From: an uncultured Aquimarina sp.
GTDB taxonomy: Bacteria > Bacteroidota > Bacteroidia > Flavobacteriales > Flavobacteriaceae
Direction of reading: 5' to 3'
NCBI GenBank assembly: GCA_947503135.1
Contig: CANNCQ010000019.1
Location: 1-50,876 of the forward strand
Length of the DNA stretch: 50,876 nucleotides
The position numbers and the translations under genes are program-made. Each line of letters starts with the position of its first letter. Position 1 is the stretch's first letter. Below the pieces are notes generated by a model that was not told the DNA's origin, ran no database searches, and saw only the letters and a list, made by a program, of their open reading frames with translations. Of this stretch, positions 35,311-45,500 are shown piece after piece.

Positions 35311-37167
35311 TTACTTCACAAATTTACGTGTTATAGTTCCTTTATTAGAAATTACTTGTAATATATAAAGCCCCTTGGATAAACCAGCTGTTGAAATAGT
35401 TGTTTGATCACTAGCGGCTACTTTAACTCCCGAAATACTATATATGGAAAGCTGATAAAAATCCGAATCTTTAGTGTTTTTAATACTGATACTATTAGGA
35501 GTACTGTAAGCATCTATAATAATACTATCGAACAAAGAAGCTACAGTTTCTTCTGTACTTAAAACAAATTCTTCCTCGGTAATTAAAAAATCAGTCCAAT
35601 CTCTTCTTTCATATAAATCCCTTGTACCTGGCGGGATACTTAATGTAATTTGTGACCTATCTAAACCTAAGAAAGGATCAACAAAATTCAATGTGGGAAT
35701 TGAACGATTTAAAAGTGGTGGATCGGTACTTAAAGAAATGATTGATGATAAGTTATCATTACCCGAAAAGGCTCTATTTCCAAGGTTTCTTAATGTTGAC
35801 GGTAAAGTTATTGAAGTTAACTGATTACTAAGAAAAGCATCCACACCAATACCTCTAAGTCTTGAGTCAGGTGCAAAAGTAATTGTTTGTATGGAATTTC
35901 TAGCAAAAGTAGACACACGTATCAATTCTAAACTAGCAGGTATTTCTAAACTTGTTATAGCGTTATCAGCAAAGGCTTCGGCTTGTATAGACATTAAATT
36001 GGAAAGAGGTGATATATTTAATTCGGTTAAACCAGAATCCTGAAAAGCTCCCTCCCTTATAAGTTCTACACTATCAGGTATTTCTATACTTGTTAAATTA
36101 TTAAATCGAAAAGCAAAGTCGCCTATATCAGTAAGATTTGAGGAAAGAACTACTTCTTCCAAATTATTTTGAGAAAAAGCAAAATCACCGATACCAGTAA
36201 TACTGTTTAGCATAACAACACTTGTTAATTGGTCACTAAAAAAAGCAGTCCTCTCTATAAAAGTAACTGTATACTCAGTACCACTATTGGGGTCGATTAC
36301 AGTTTCTGGTATTACTATATCCAAATTGGTAACACCTTCTGCCCTTCCCAATACTCTTAAATTATTATCGCTATCTCCCGAAATTCGATCATAAATTAAA
36401 TCGCCTTCCCTTAAAGGAAGTTCATTAACCCTACTAAATCCTACCCATCCCTGGCTTTCATAAGCACTTAACCTATCAAAAGGTATATTTAAAGTAATTT
36501 CACTTATTCTTCCAGAAAAGGAGCTTGGTAATATTCTAATTGGATTAGGATTTAAAGAGGTAATTAAAGTTATGCCGGTTTCTGCAAATGCACTATTGAC
36601 CACCCGAGTTACTTTAGCAGGTATTTCTATACTTTGTAGTTCAGTATTCCTAGCAAAAGCAGACATCTCAATTGTCTCTAAATTTGAATTAGCAGAAAAA
36701 GTAAGTGTTCGTATATCATTTTCAAAAAATGCATTAGCGCCTATAGTTACTACACTAGCAGGTATTTCTACAGCTGTTAATCGGTTGTTTTGAAAAACTT
36801 GATCTTCTATTTCTGTAATACTATTAGGAAGTGTTAGCTCCCTTAAACCACTGCCCGAAAAAGCAAATGCTCCAATACTGGTAACAGTTGAAGGGATAAT
36901 TACACTTTCTATTTGACTATCTCTAAAGGCTTCCTCTACTATTCGTACAACGGTATAACTCCTTTGGTCACCGTCGTAAACTACAGATTCGGGTATCGAT
37001 AAAGCAGGAATTACATCTTGAAAAGAGTTTGCCCTAACTACCTCTACAGTAGGTGGGTCTACACTTATAATCCTAAACCTAAGTTCCGAAGAATTAAACG
37101 ATGTGTTAACTTGGGAAAAGGCTATTTTACTCAATAAAAGTAAAAATAATAGCAAGTATTTTTTCAT
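35311..37167 (-). CDS. secreted leucine-rich-repeat (BspA-type LRR_5) protein with T9SS sorting domain
   Basis: A 618-aa protein: Sec signal peptide (MKKYLLLFLLLLSKIAFS), then many LRR_5/BspA-type repeats in two blocks (about 60-225 and 290-460). Typical units are VIIPSTVTSIGAFAFSGSGL and IPASVVTIGANAFFEND. Short linkers contain PFDRLSAYESQGW and PPGTRDLYERRDW at the block ends. The last 80 residues are a type A T9SS sorting domain: YQLSIYSISGVKV and GLSKGLYILQVISNKGTITRKFVK parts. It should be exported by T9SS and attached to the surface. The likely role is adhesion or binding. Confidence 0.88.
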   Translation of the reverse strand: MKKYLLLFLLLLSKIAFSQVNTSFNSSELRFRIISVDPPTVEVVRANSFQDVIPALSIPESVVYDGDQRSYTVVRIVEEAFRDSQIESVIIPSTVTSIGAFAFSGSGLRELTLPNSITEIEDQVFQNNRLTAVEIPASVVTIGANAFFENDIRTLTFSANSNLETIEMSAFARNTELQSIEIPAKVTRVVNSAFAETGITLITSLNPNPIRILPSSFSGRISEITLNIPFDRLSAYESQGWVGFSRVNELPLREGDLIYDRISGDSDNNLRVLGRAEGVTNLDIVIPETVIDPNSGTEYTVTFIERTAFFSDQLTSVVMLNSITGIGDFAFSQNNLEEVVLSSNLTDIGDFAFRFNNLTSIEIPDSVELIREGAFQDSGLTELNISPLSNLMSIQAEAFADNAITSLEIPASLELIRVSTFARNSIQTITFAPDSRLRGIGVDAFLSNQLTSITLPSTLRNLGNRAFSGNDNLSSIISLSTDPPLLNRSIPTLNFVDPFLGLDRSQITLSIPPGTRDLYERRDWTDFLITEEEFVLSTEETVASLFDSIIIDAYSTPNSISIKNTKDSDFYQLSIYSISGVKVAASDQTTISTAGLSKGLYILQVISNKGTITRKFVK

Positions 37168-37189
37168 GAAAATAGTTTTGATTGTTGTT

Positions 37190-37197
37190 CAAATATA
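37190..37197 (-). promoter_or_regulatory. -7 element for the LRR gene
   Basis: The minus strand reads TATATTTG, 23 bp upstream of the ATG at 37167. No -33 TTG is at the usual spacing. The rest of the 415-bp gap to the next gene (37168-37582) shows no ORF or RNA; a weak pair GATATAAT / ATTATATC is near 37443-37474. Confidence 0.4.
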
Positions 37198-37582
37198 GTA
37201 CTTTAATAAATTATCCATAAGGGAAGGATCCAAAAAAAATGAATATTCAACTGCTTATCAATAAATTATAGTTACCGCACAACTCCTTGTTTGTAATATT
37301 TAAGCTATGTAAAACATTACTTTTTTGGATTAACGCAAAATAATTTTTCATGTTTTACTATATTGGCTTATTCATTTTAAAATCCACATTTCAACACTGG
37401 GAGGGCTTTACAAATACACACAACTGTTTCAAAACATCGTGTTGATATAATTTTAAATTACTTTTTATTATATCGTGTTTTAAAGATTATTTACCTCTAG
37501 GACTTAATTTATTAACAAGATTACAAAACAAAACTTACAGATTTATTTAAAAAATAGTGATTGCCTAGTATTTCTTGTTTTT

Positions 37583-38497
37583 TTAAAACCTCCAAGCAAT
37601 AATACGACTTACTTTATTTCCTTGTCCCATAGGGATTACTTTATACTCTTTAACCTCAGCTTCTTTTAAGGCTTTTTTTAGTGAGCGCAAATTATCTTTT
37701 TTGGAAACAAGCGAAGTAAACCATTGGCAGTTATTTTTAAATTCTCGACTATGGAAAATCATATTTTTAATAAACTTTAATTCCCCACCTTCACACCAAA
37801 GTTCGTTGTGCTGGCCTCCAAAGTTTAAGTCAGGATTTTCATTTTGTTGAAGTGCCAAGTTTTTAACTTTTCTAAAATTACTACTTTGCGCTGCTTCCTC
37901 AGAGCTATGAAATGGAGGATTACAAATAGTAAGTGCTATTTTCTCATTTTCATTCAAAACACCTCTAAAGGTAGATTTTGGATTTGTTTGCAACCGAATA
38001 TCAACAGTATTTTTTAATAGTTCATTATTAGCTACAATAGCTTGCGCTGAAGCTAAAGAAACAGCCGAAATTTCCGAACCTATAAAAGACCAACCATACT
38101 CACTTACCCCAATAATTGGATATACACAGTTGGCTCCTACACCAATATCTAAAACTTTTATATCGTTTCCTTTAGGAATTTCCCCCTCATTACTTTCCGC
38201 CAATAAATCGGCAACATAATGTATATAATCGGCACGCCCAGGAATGGGAGAGCATAAAAAACCTTGTGGAATATCCCAATAATTTATTGCATAATGTTGT
38301 TTTAATAACGCTTTATTTAATGCTTTTACACCTTCCTGATTCGAAAAATCAATAGACAAATCCCCATATTGATTTGGTCGTACAAATTCTTTTAATTCAG
38401 GTAATATGCCAGTGAGCACTTCAAAATCATAACGTTCGTTATGTTTGTTTCGAGAGTGTAATTTTGATTTGGTATTGGGTCTTGATTTATCAGTCAT
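37583..38497 (-). CDS. rlmF: 23S rRNA (adenine(1618)-N6)-methyltransferase
   Basis: An RlmF-type N6-adenine methyltransferase (304 aa from the ATG at 38497; an ATG five codons earlier at 38512 is also possible). The start KLHSRNKHNERYDF is the family hallmark. The SAM-binding motif is VLDIGVGANCVYPIIG and the catalytic N6-adenine motif is NPPF in ICNPPFHSSEEAA. The C-terminal block contains GGELKFIKNMI and WFTSLVSKK. It methylates A1618 of 23S rRNA in E. coli; the same target is expected here. It follows dusB on the same strand; a small hairpin (CACTGAA / TTCAGTG, about 38563-38581) lies between them. Confidence 0.92.
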   Translation of the reverse strand: MTDKSRPNTKSKLHSRNKHNERYDFEVLTGILPELKEFVRPNQYGDLSIDFSNQEGVKALNKALLKQHYAINYWDIPQGFLCSPIPGRADYIHYVADLLAESNEGEIPKGNDIKVLDIGVGANCVYPIIGVSEYGWSFIGSEISAVSLASAQAIVANNELLKNTVDIRLQTNPKSTFRGVLNENEKIALTICNPPFHSSEEAAQSSNFRKVKNLALQQNENPDLNFGGQHNELWCEGGELKFIKNMIFHSREFKNNCQWFTSLVSKKDNLRSLKKALKEAEVKEYKVIPMGQGNKVSRIIAWRF

Positions 38498-38604
38498 AAT
38501 TCTAAAATTCATCGTCCTGAATTTATTTTCAAGATCCTGTCAATTCATTGTATAGTAAAGTACACTGAAACAAATTCAGTGCTAAATAGGTTTATTTTGT
38601 GTAA

Positions 38605-39594
38605 TTAAAAGGTGTAAGTTGCGAATTTCTCTGCAATTTCCTCAAGAATACCATATAAGTCTTCAGGAGCATCCGTAGTTACCAAACGTTGGCGGTATGG
38701 TTTAATATCACGTATTCCTTTAAAATAATTAGTATAATGCCTGCGTGTTTCTACCACACCCAGTTTTTCTCCTTTCCAATCTATCGACATTTCTAAATGC
38801 CTTTTGGCTACAGCAACGCGCTCTGCAATAGTAGGTGGCGCTTTATGCGTTCCTGTTTCAAAAAAGTGTTTTACTTCATTAAAAAACCAAGGATAACCAA
38901 TACTAGCCCTACCAATCATGGCTCCGTCTAAACCATATTTATCGCGCATTTCCACAGCACGCTCGGGGCTATCTACATCGCCATTCCCAAATACTGGAAT
39001 GTGCATCCTTGGATTGTTTTTAACTTCGGCAATCGGCTTCCAGTCGGCTTCCCCTTTGTATAGTTGTGCACGAGTACGACCATGAATTGCTATAGAGGCA
39101 CAGCCAACATCTTGCAAACGTTCGGCAACCTCTACAATTCGAATAGAATCGTGATCCCATCCCAATCGGGTTTTTACGGTAACTGGTAAATGAGTGTGCT
39201 TTACCATCGCTTCGGTAAGCTTTACCATTAAATCGATATCTTTTAATATTCCGGCCCCAGCTCCTTTGCTCACTACTTTTTTTACTGGGCAGCCAAAATT
39301 AATATCTATAATATCGGGTTTTGATGCTTCTACAATTTCTACCGAACGTAGCATGGAGTCTAAATTAGCACCAAAAATTTGGATTCCTACAGGGCGTTCT
39401 TTTTCGTAGATATCTAATTTCATTACGCTTTTAGCTGCGTCACGAATTAGTCCTTCAGAAGAAATAAATTCAGTATATACTACATCGGCACCTTGTTCTT
39501 TACACAAAGCTCTAAATGGTGGATCACTTACATCTTCCATTGGCGCTAGCAACAACGGAAAATCTCCTACATCTATGTCTCCTATTTTAGCCAC
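38605..39594 (-). CDS. dusB: tRNA-dihydrouridine synthase (DusB type)
   Basis: A 329-aa flavin enzyme reducing specific uridines in tRNA to dihydrouridine. TIM-barrel start LLLAPMEDVSDPPFRALC binds FMN. The catalytic cysteine is Cys102 in INFGCPVKKVVSKGAGAG. HGRTRAQLYKGEADW and FGNGDVDSPE are the following conserved blocks, and GAMIGRASIGYPWFF precedes the C-terminal helical tRNA-binding domain. Which of the Dus positions is modified cannot be told, but the overall pattern is that of the nifR3/DusB group. Confidence 0.93.
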   Translation of the reverse strand: MAKIGDIDVGDFPLLLAPMEDVSDPPFRALCKEQGADVVYTEFISSEGLIRDAAKSVMKLDIYEKERPVGIQIFGANLDSMLRSVEIVEASKPDIIDINFGCPVKKVVSKGAGAGILKDIDLMVKLTEAMVKHTHLPVTVKTRLGWDHDSIRIVEVAERLQDVGCASIAIHGRTRAQLYKGEADWKPIAEVKNNPRMHIPVFGNGDVDSPERAVEMRDKYGLDGAMIGRASIGYPWFFNEVKHFFETGTHKAPPTIAERVAVAKRHLEMSIDWKGEKLGVVETRRHYTNYFKGIRDIKPYRQRLVTTDAPEDLYGILEEIAEKFATYTF

Positions 39595-39723
39595 TTAAAA
39601 TATATAAAATTTACAATTGCAAAGGTATTACTTTTATGTAAGATAAATAACATCGCTACATACACACCTTAAACCTTTCTCTAAATTTTATATGCTACTT
39701 TAGCTATTGAACGTTATTTTTTA

Positions 39724-40260
39724 TTAGTAAAAAAGTAAATCACTCTCAAAAGACTTTCCTTCTACACGAAGATCATACCTTCCAATGGCTACTTTAATTT
39801 CTTTAATTTCGTCCTTACGACCCGAATACACTTTTTTACCAGAGGGGGCATAAATATGTATTTTAGGATTTCCTTTTATCTTTCTTATATGTTTTATTTT
39901 TGATAAACTAACATCCTCATATCCCGATTTAACTATAATGTATTTTGAATTCCATTGATCTGAATTTTTGCAAAAAATGTAACTTTCTATAAGTTTGGGA
40001 TAAATTTGGGCATCATCTTCTAAAATCACATCTCCCGAAAGTTGGATAATTACGTTATTTAATATAATTCTGGCATTATTTTTAATTAACATATTTCTTC
40101 CTAAAATAATTATTTCTCCCTGGGTATCATTTTTTTTTCTTAATAAATTTCCATCAATCAAAAGTGTTCCATTAACATCGGCCAAGTCTTCGGTCATATC
40201 GACATAAGTTTGGGAAAACATGAAAAATGGAGCAAAATAAATTAGTAATAATTTTCTCAT
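39724..40260 (-). CDS. small secreted protein, possible beta-solenoid with degenerate T9SS-like tail
   Basis: A 178-aa protein with a signal peptide (MRKLLLIYFAPFFMFSQ). The middle (about 28-85) has regular short beta-like runs such as IIILGRNMLIKNNARIILNN and VIIQLSGDVILEDDAQI, suggesting a small beta-helix. The end (about 130-178) reads KIHIYAPSGKKVYSGRKD, then IGRYDLRVEGKSFESDLLFY. This resembles the spacing of type A T9SS sorting domains, although the usual closing Lys-rich end is missing. No named family recognised. Flanked by dusB upstream and lepA downstream of other transcripts. Confidence 0.68.
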   Translation of the reverse strand: MRKLLLIYFAPFFMFSQTYVDMTEDLADVNGTLLIDGNLLRKKNDTQGEIIILGRNMLIKNNARIILNNVIIQLSGDVILEDDAQIYPKLIESYIFCKNSDQWNSKYIIVKSGYEDVSLSKIKHIRKIKGNPKIHIYAPSGKKVYSGRKDEIKEIKVAIGRYDLRVEGKSFESDLLFY

Positions 40261-40371
40261 AGTAATTTCTTAGTAGTGTTGTTTTTTGTAAAAATATTCA
40301 ACTCCACTAATTGTTTACTCTTAAATAATTAAACTTAAAATTATTATAATAGAATCATAACAATATAGTAA

Positions 40372-40402
40372 AACAAAAAAAGCCTTTCAAACGAAAGGCT
40401 TA
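40372..40402 (-). terminator. terminator after lepA
   Basis: Stem AAGCCTTTC / GAAAGGCTT, loop AAAC; on the minus strand it ends in a run of seven T, about 40 bp past the lepA stop. Confidence 0.8.
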
Positions 40403-40443
40403 GTTATAATCAGTTTCAAAACTCTTAATAAAGATTAATTTAT

Positions 40444-42240
40444 TTAATCATTTAGCTTCAATACCGCCATAAATGCTTCTTGCGGTATTTCAACATTACC
40501 TACTTGGCGCATGCGTTTTTTACCTTTTTTCTGCTTTTCTAACAACTTACGTTTACGAGAAATATCACCTCCATAACATTTTGCGGTAACATCTTTACGT
40601 AATGCTTTTACCGTTTCACGAGCAATAATTTTTGCTCCTATGGCTGCTTGTATCGGAATATCAAATTGTTGACGTGGGATAAGCTCTTTTAGCTTTTCGC
40701 ACATTTTTTTACCAATATCGTACGCGTTATCTTGGTGTAATAATGCAGAGAGCGCATCTACAGGACTTCCGTTTAATAAAACATCTACTTTAACCAACTT
40801 AGAAGCTCGTAAGCCTATTGGCGAATAATCGAAAGAAGCATATCCTTTAGATACGGTTTTTAAACGATCGTAAAAATCAAAAACAATTTCTGCCAACGGC
40901 ATATCAAAGGTCAATTCTACCCTTTCTGTGGTTAAGTAGGTTTGATTCAAAATTTCACCACGCTTTTCTATACATAACGACATTACATTACCAACAAAAT
41001 CGGATTTGGTAATAATAGTTGCTTTAATAAATGGCTCCTCTACACGATTCATTCCCGAAGGATCTGGTAAATCGGTAGGGTTGTTTACTAAAATAATATC
41101 ATCAGGATTTTTATTGGTAAAGGCATGGTACGATACGTTAGGTACCGTGGTAATTACCGTCATATCAAACTCACGTTCTAAACGTTCCTGAATAATTTCC
41201 AAATGCAACATTCCTAAAAATCCGCATCTAAAACCAAACCCTAAGGCCGCCGAACTTTCAGGTGCAAACACCAACGAAGCATCGTTTAATTGTAATTTTT
41301 CCATTGAAGAACGTAAATCCTCGTAATCCTCAGTATCTACCGGGTAAATCCCTGCAAATACCATTGGTTTTACATCTTCAAACCCTCCAATAATTTCTTG
41401 AGTTGGCTCATTAGCATCAGTAATTGTATCTCCTACTTTAACTTCTCGGGCATCTTTAATACCTGTAATTAAGTAGCCTACATCACCCGTTTTTATTTCT
41501 TTTTTTACAACTTGCTCTAATTTCAAGGTACCTACTTCATCTGCTGAGTATTTTCCTTTAGTAGCAACAAATTGTATTTGCTGTCCTTTTTTAATTACTC
41601 CATCCATTACCCTAAAGTAGGTTTCCACCCCTCTAAATGGATTGTAAACCGAATCAAAAATAAGCGCTCTTAAAGGCGCATCTTCTTTTCCTTTTGGAGC
41701 AGGAATTCGCTGAATTACCGCTTCTAAAATTTCTGTAATCCCAATTCCCGTTTTAGCACTTGCAGGAATTACTTCTTCTGGGTCGCACCCTAATAAGTCT
41801 ACAATATCATCAGTTACCTCCTCTGGGTTGGCACTTGGTAAATCCACCTTATTTAGCACCGGAATAATTTCCAAATCATTCTCTAAAGCCAAATACAAAT
41901 TAGATATAGTTTGCGCCTGAATACTTTGTGCAGCATCTACTACCAACAGAGCTCCTTCACATGCAGCAATTGAGCGAGATACTTCGTACGAAAAATCAAC
42001 ATGACCGGGAGTATCAATTAAGTTCAATATATACTCCTGACCTTCGTAAGTGTATTCCATTTGTATGGCATGACTTTTAATTGTAATGCCACGCTCGCGT
42101 TCCAAGTCCATACTATCCAGTAATTGAGCTTGAGCCTCGCGCTTAGTTACCGTAGCTGTTTCATCCAATAAACGATCGGCTAAAGTACTTTTACCGTGAT
42201 CAATATGTGCAATAATGCAAAAGTTACGTATGTGCTTCAT
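40444..42240 (-). CDS. lepA: elongation factor 4
   Basis: LepA/EF4 (598 aa), the ribosome-associated translational GTPase. The G1 motif is [15 protein letters not shown]2 region [10 protein letters not shown]3 [11 protein letters not shown] and G4 NKVDLP. The family-specific C-terminal domain contains [20 protein letters not shown] and [15 protein letters not shown]. Length is standard. A consensus promoter lies about 140 bp upstream (42379-42407), so the mRNA would have a leader of about 130 nt that includes the dispersed repeat at 42267-42370. Confidence 0.97.
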   Translation of the reverse strand: MKHIRNFCIIAHIDHGKSTLADRLLDETATVTKREAQAQLLDSMDLERERGITIKSHAIQMEYTYEGQEYILNLIDTPGHVDFSYEVSRSIAACEGALLVVDAAQSIQAQTISNLYLALENDLEIIPVLNKVDLPSANPEEVTDDIVDLLGCDPEEVIPASAKTGIGITEILEAVIQRIPAPKGKEDAPLRALIFDSVYNPFRGVETYFRVMDGVIKKGQQIQFVATKGKYSADEVGTLKLEQVVKKEIKTGDVGYLITGIKDAREVKVGDTITDANEPTQEIIGGFEDVKPMVFAGIYPVDTEDYEDLRSSMEKLQLNDASLVFAPESSAALGFGFRCGFLGMLHLEIIQERLEREFDMTVITTVPNVSYHAFTNKNPDDIILVNNPTDLPDPSGMNRVEEPFIKATIITKSDFVGNVMSLCIEKRGEILNQTYLTTERVELTFDMPLAEIVFDFYDRLKTVSKGYASFDYSPIGLRASKLVKVDVLLNGSPVDALSALLHQDNAYDIGKKMCEKLKELIPRQQFDIPIQAAIGAKIIARETVKALRKDVTAKCYGGDISRKRKLLEKQKKGKKRMRQVGNVEIPQEAFMAVLKLND

Positions 42241-42266
42241 ATATACTATTCAAAACTTTTTTATTT

Positions 42267-42370
42267 GGCGAGCTCCCTTCAACAAGCTCAGGGTCGGGCT
42301 ATCCGTTTCAATTCCTCGCACTTCGTTCCACTCAGGCTGTGGAATTTCCTCTACTATCCCTGCTCGAAAC
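42267..42370. repeat. dispersed intergenic repeat, copy B, in the lepA leader
   Basis: A GC-rich block in an AT-rich gap. It contains GGCGAGCTCCCTTCAACAAG, CTCAGGGTCGGGCTATCCG and TTCGTTCCACTCAGGCTGTG. Its minus strand carries GGAATTGAAACGG and AGCCCGACCC...GAAGGG, which are shared with copy A (9970-10044); B has about 11 extra bases inside the second part. Short pairs such as GAGCT / AGCTC and TCCA / TGGA could fold. No coding capacity. Confidence 0.55.
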
Positions 42371-42378
42371 TTATTTTG

Positions 42379-42407
42379 CAAAGATAGTTTATTGTTTGAT
42401 AGTACAA
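42379..42407 (-). promoter_or_regulatory. lepA promoter
   Basis: On the minus strand TTG (42405-42407), an 18-nt spacer and TATCTTTG followed by CA (42379-42386) match the full Bacteroidota consensus. It lies upstream of repeat copy B, so the repeat is predicted to be transcribed. Confidence 0.6.
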
Positions 42408-42459
42408 ATCTTAATTTTCAAGGTTCAAATTCTTTACGCAAAATTTTCTTTTTTAAAAA

Positions 42460-42492
42460 TAAAGCGGGCAGACATAATGCCTACCCGCTTGT
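42460..42492 (-). terminator. terminator after the GH9 gene
   Basis: Stem AAGCGGG / CCCGCTT extended by AG / CT after one mismatch; the minus strand continues with a T-rich tail, about 20 bp past the GH9 stop at 42513. Confidence 0.65.
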
Positions 42493-42512
42493 CAACAATA
42501 AAAAATTAAAAA

Positions 42513-45500
42513 CTACTCTACTATTATTTTTTTAACCTCCACAAGCTTTCTTTTATTGAATTTTTGCAATATATAAATACCTGAAGGCAAGTTGCTAACA
42601 TTAAAAGTTACCTGTTTTCCGTTAGTGTATTTTTGTGCTATAATTTTACCAGTAAGCGATAATAAAACAAGTTTCGAATTAATTAATCCTGAATCGATAT
42701 TTACAAAATTACTTGCTGGATTAGGATAAATATTTAACGTCGAAGCCTTTGTAATTGATAAAGATTTTGGACTATTTTCATCGCAATTAGGGGCATTACC
42801 ATTAGTAAAATAAATAGAATAATTTGCTGTTTGGGAAACCAACACAAAATTACCTCCATCAATATTTACCCAATAAGCACCATCTAAACCAATAATTTGA
42901 GTTCCTGACAACACTGCTTCAGGTTGCGGGCCATTAAAATTATACGTTAAATTATCTCTAAGATCCACATACCATCCTGGAGTACCATTGGTAGTATTTA
43001 CTGCAAATTGATACAAACCATTATCTATTAAATTCCAATTAATTGAAAACTGACGAATATTTGATAAATCTGGACCTCCAGAGCCCAAAACAAATATATT
43101 TTCATATCGATCATCCACAGATGGTAAAGCCGAATTAATAGGAGTATTAAAAGTACAAGTTTCGCTATGATCACTTGGGTTTATTGTGATAGAAATTGAG
43201 TTTGAAAAATCGAAATCTCCAGCTAAATCCAAAATATTGTTCCCAATGACTAAACCTTCCAAACCATTTTCAAAACTCAGGTGCATTAATGAATAGACTC
43301 CTATAGGAGCACTGAAAATTTCTAAAATCCCTGGTAATTCTACTATATCATTTTGCGAATTGGTAATAACCCACTGCGAATTGGATCCTTCATTTTCTGA
43401 TAGTAATACCTCCGAAATATCTGGTGCTGCTCCATTTCCTGTATTAAACTCAAAAGGACCTCCTGAAATTACTCCTCCATCAACTTCTACTTGAACCACT
43501 GGATTTCTTAATACTGCTATGGAATTCGATAAATCGTAATCCCCAACTAAGTCAGCTAAATTACTCTCCGCAGCCAGGCCTTGTAAACCATCTTCATAAC
43601 TTAAATGCCAAATCAAACAAGTTCCCGGACCTGCTCCATCAAAATCCACAGCTTCTATAGCTCCTGGTAATCCTAAAATATTGTTTTGATCATCAGTAAC
43701 CACCCATTGTGAATTAGTCCCTTCATTTCCTGTCAGGCTAATACCCGAAACAGTATCCGCAGTATTATCTCCTACTGTAAACTCAAATGGTCCACCGCTA
43801 ATTACTCCTCCATTTACTGAAACAGCAACGTCTCCACAATTAGGTTGAGTCGAAACATTACTGAAATAAATAGTAAACCCACCAGCTTTTGAAGCCATTA
43901 CAAAATTTCCTTGATCCACATTTACCCAATAAGCGCCATCTAAACCAGCAATTTGAGTTCCTGACAATATTAGCTCAGGTTGTGGAACATTAAAATTATA
44001 AGTTAAATGATCACTCAAATTAACATACCACCCCGGATTATTATCATTGGTGTTTATTGCAAATTGATACAATCCATTATTTGGTAAATTCCAATTAATT
44101 GTAAACTTCGTAACATTATCTAAGTTTGGTCCACCGCTTCCTAATACAAATACATTTTCAAAAATGGTATCAATAGATAGCAATGCTGAAGTTGCAGGAG
44201 TTCCAAATGCACAACTTACAGTCCCATCAGTCACATTAATTATTCTGGTTTCGATATCACTATCTCCTGCCATATTGGTAACTGTTAGCATTACTGTAAA
44301 CTGCCCTATCTCTGTAAAAGTAGTAGAGGCAGAAATTGTAGAAGCTGTTTGCCCATTTCCAAAATCCCAGATGTAGGAAAGATCTCCCCCCATAGGATCT
44401 ACTGATGCTGAGGCATCAAATTGCACTTCTGTTCCTTGTGTTGCTATTTGTGGAATAATTTCAAAAGAGGCTACTGGACTTCCGTCAGTTACTTCAATAG
44501 TTTTTGAAAATGATGAAGACGTATTTGTACCATCACTAACAGTAAGACTTACTAAAAAAGAACCTACTTCAGTATAAGTAACCGCAGGGGTTATTTCTGT
44601 TGAAGTTTCTCCATTTCCGAAATCCCAATTGTACGTTAGTGAATCTCCGTTAGGGTCTGAAGAAGTGGTCGCATCAAAAGCTATTTGCAAAGGAGCAATT
44701 CCAGATACTAGATTAGTAGTAAACAAAGCTATTGGTACTTCTCCTCCGTTAGGTTCATTACCTCCTACTAATATCCCATTTTCATAAATCGGCACGTTAT
44801 TTGAAATTTTCAGATTATCATCAAGCCCTTGATAGGAAAAATCATTAGAAGCGTCCCACGCTTCTAATGGAGCATCATTTGGCAATGCTACTCGTAATTG
44901 GATTTCACTTCTGTACTCTCCTTGACCTCCAGGAAAAGGCATTTCATTTTGATCAACCTCAATTTCAACATAATATATATTACCATCTACATCCCATTCT
45001 TGAAGGCTTGTTGAGGTAGCACTTCCAGCTCCTCTAGCTGTAATAGTATAGTCGTCTACATCAAAACCAGCAGCAATACCTTCGGTAATATCTACAAAAT
45101 AACGTGCTTTTAAGGAGTTAGGTACTCTAGCAGGCCAACCTGAGCGGTTATTTAACCATATGGCTACTTCAGTAAATCGTGACTGATCATTGTTAATTTT
45201 TACTTCATTAACATATTCTAAACCTGCTGGCTCTGGCTGAGGAAAATTAGGCAATTCAGATCCTCCAAACTCCATAATCATCCTTGCTAAAACTCCTGAA
45301 TAACAAGCATTGTAATCAGTAGCAACTTCGTTTGCTTGGAAATCACCTCTATCTTCCACAAACGTATCGTTAGGTCCTAATGGCCCTCCCATTAGAGCCC
45401 CCCACATAGTATGTCTTGACTCTATAGGATTTTCTTCTTTTCTTGTCCAACTAGAATGTTGTCCCCTGTGGTGTGGCATAGTAGGAGGGTTTACTCCAAA

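Noticed and set aside
35140..35361. 73-aa plus-strand ORF after bioB
   Set aside because: It runs through two terminator hairpins and into the LRR gene end on the opposite strand; not a plausible gene.
37443..37474. Inverted repeat GATATAAT/ATTATATC as a terminator or RNA element
   Set aside because: Short, AT-only and with a long loop; expected by chance in this composition.
42267..42370. Possible tRNA or other small structured RNA gene, because of high GC content and a TTCAATTCC-like phrase
   Set aside because: No acceptor stem, anticodon arm or CCA context could be built; the shared phrases with 9970-10044 fit a dispersed repeat better.
42196..42535. Two overlapping plus-strand ORFs of 63 and 106 aa
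   Set aside because: They cover the dispersed repeat, the lepA promoter and the GH9 gene end; no family resemblance.
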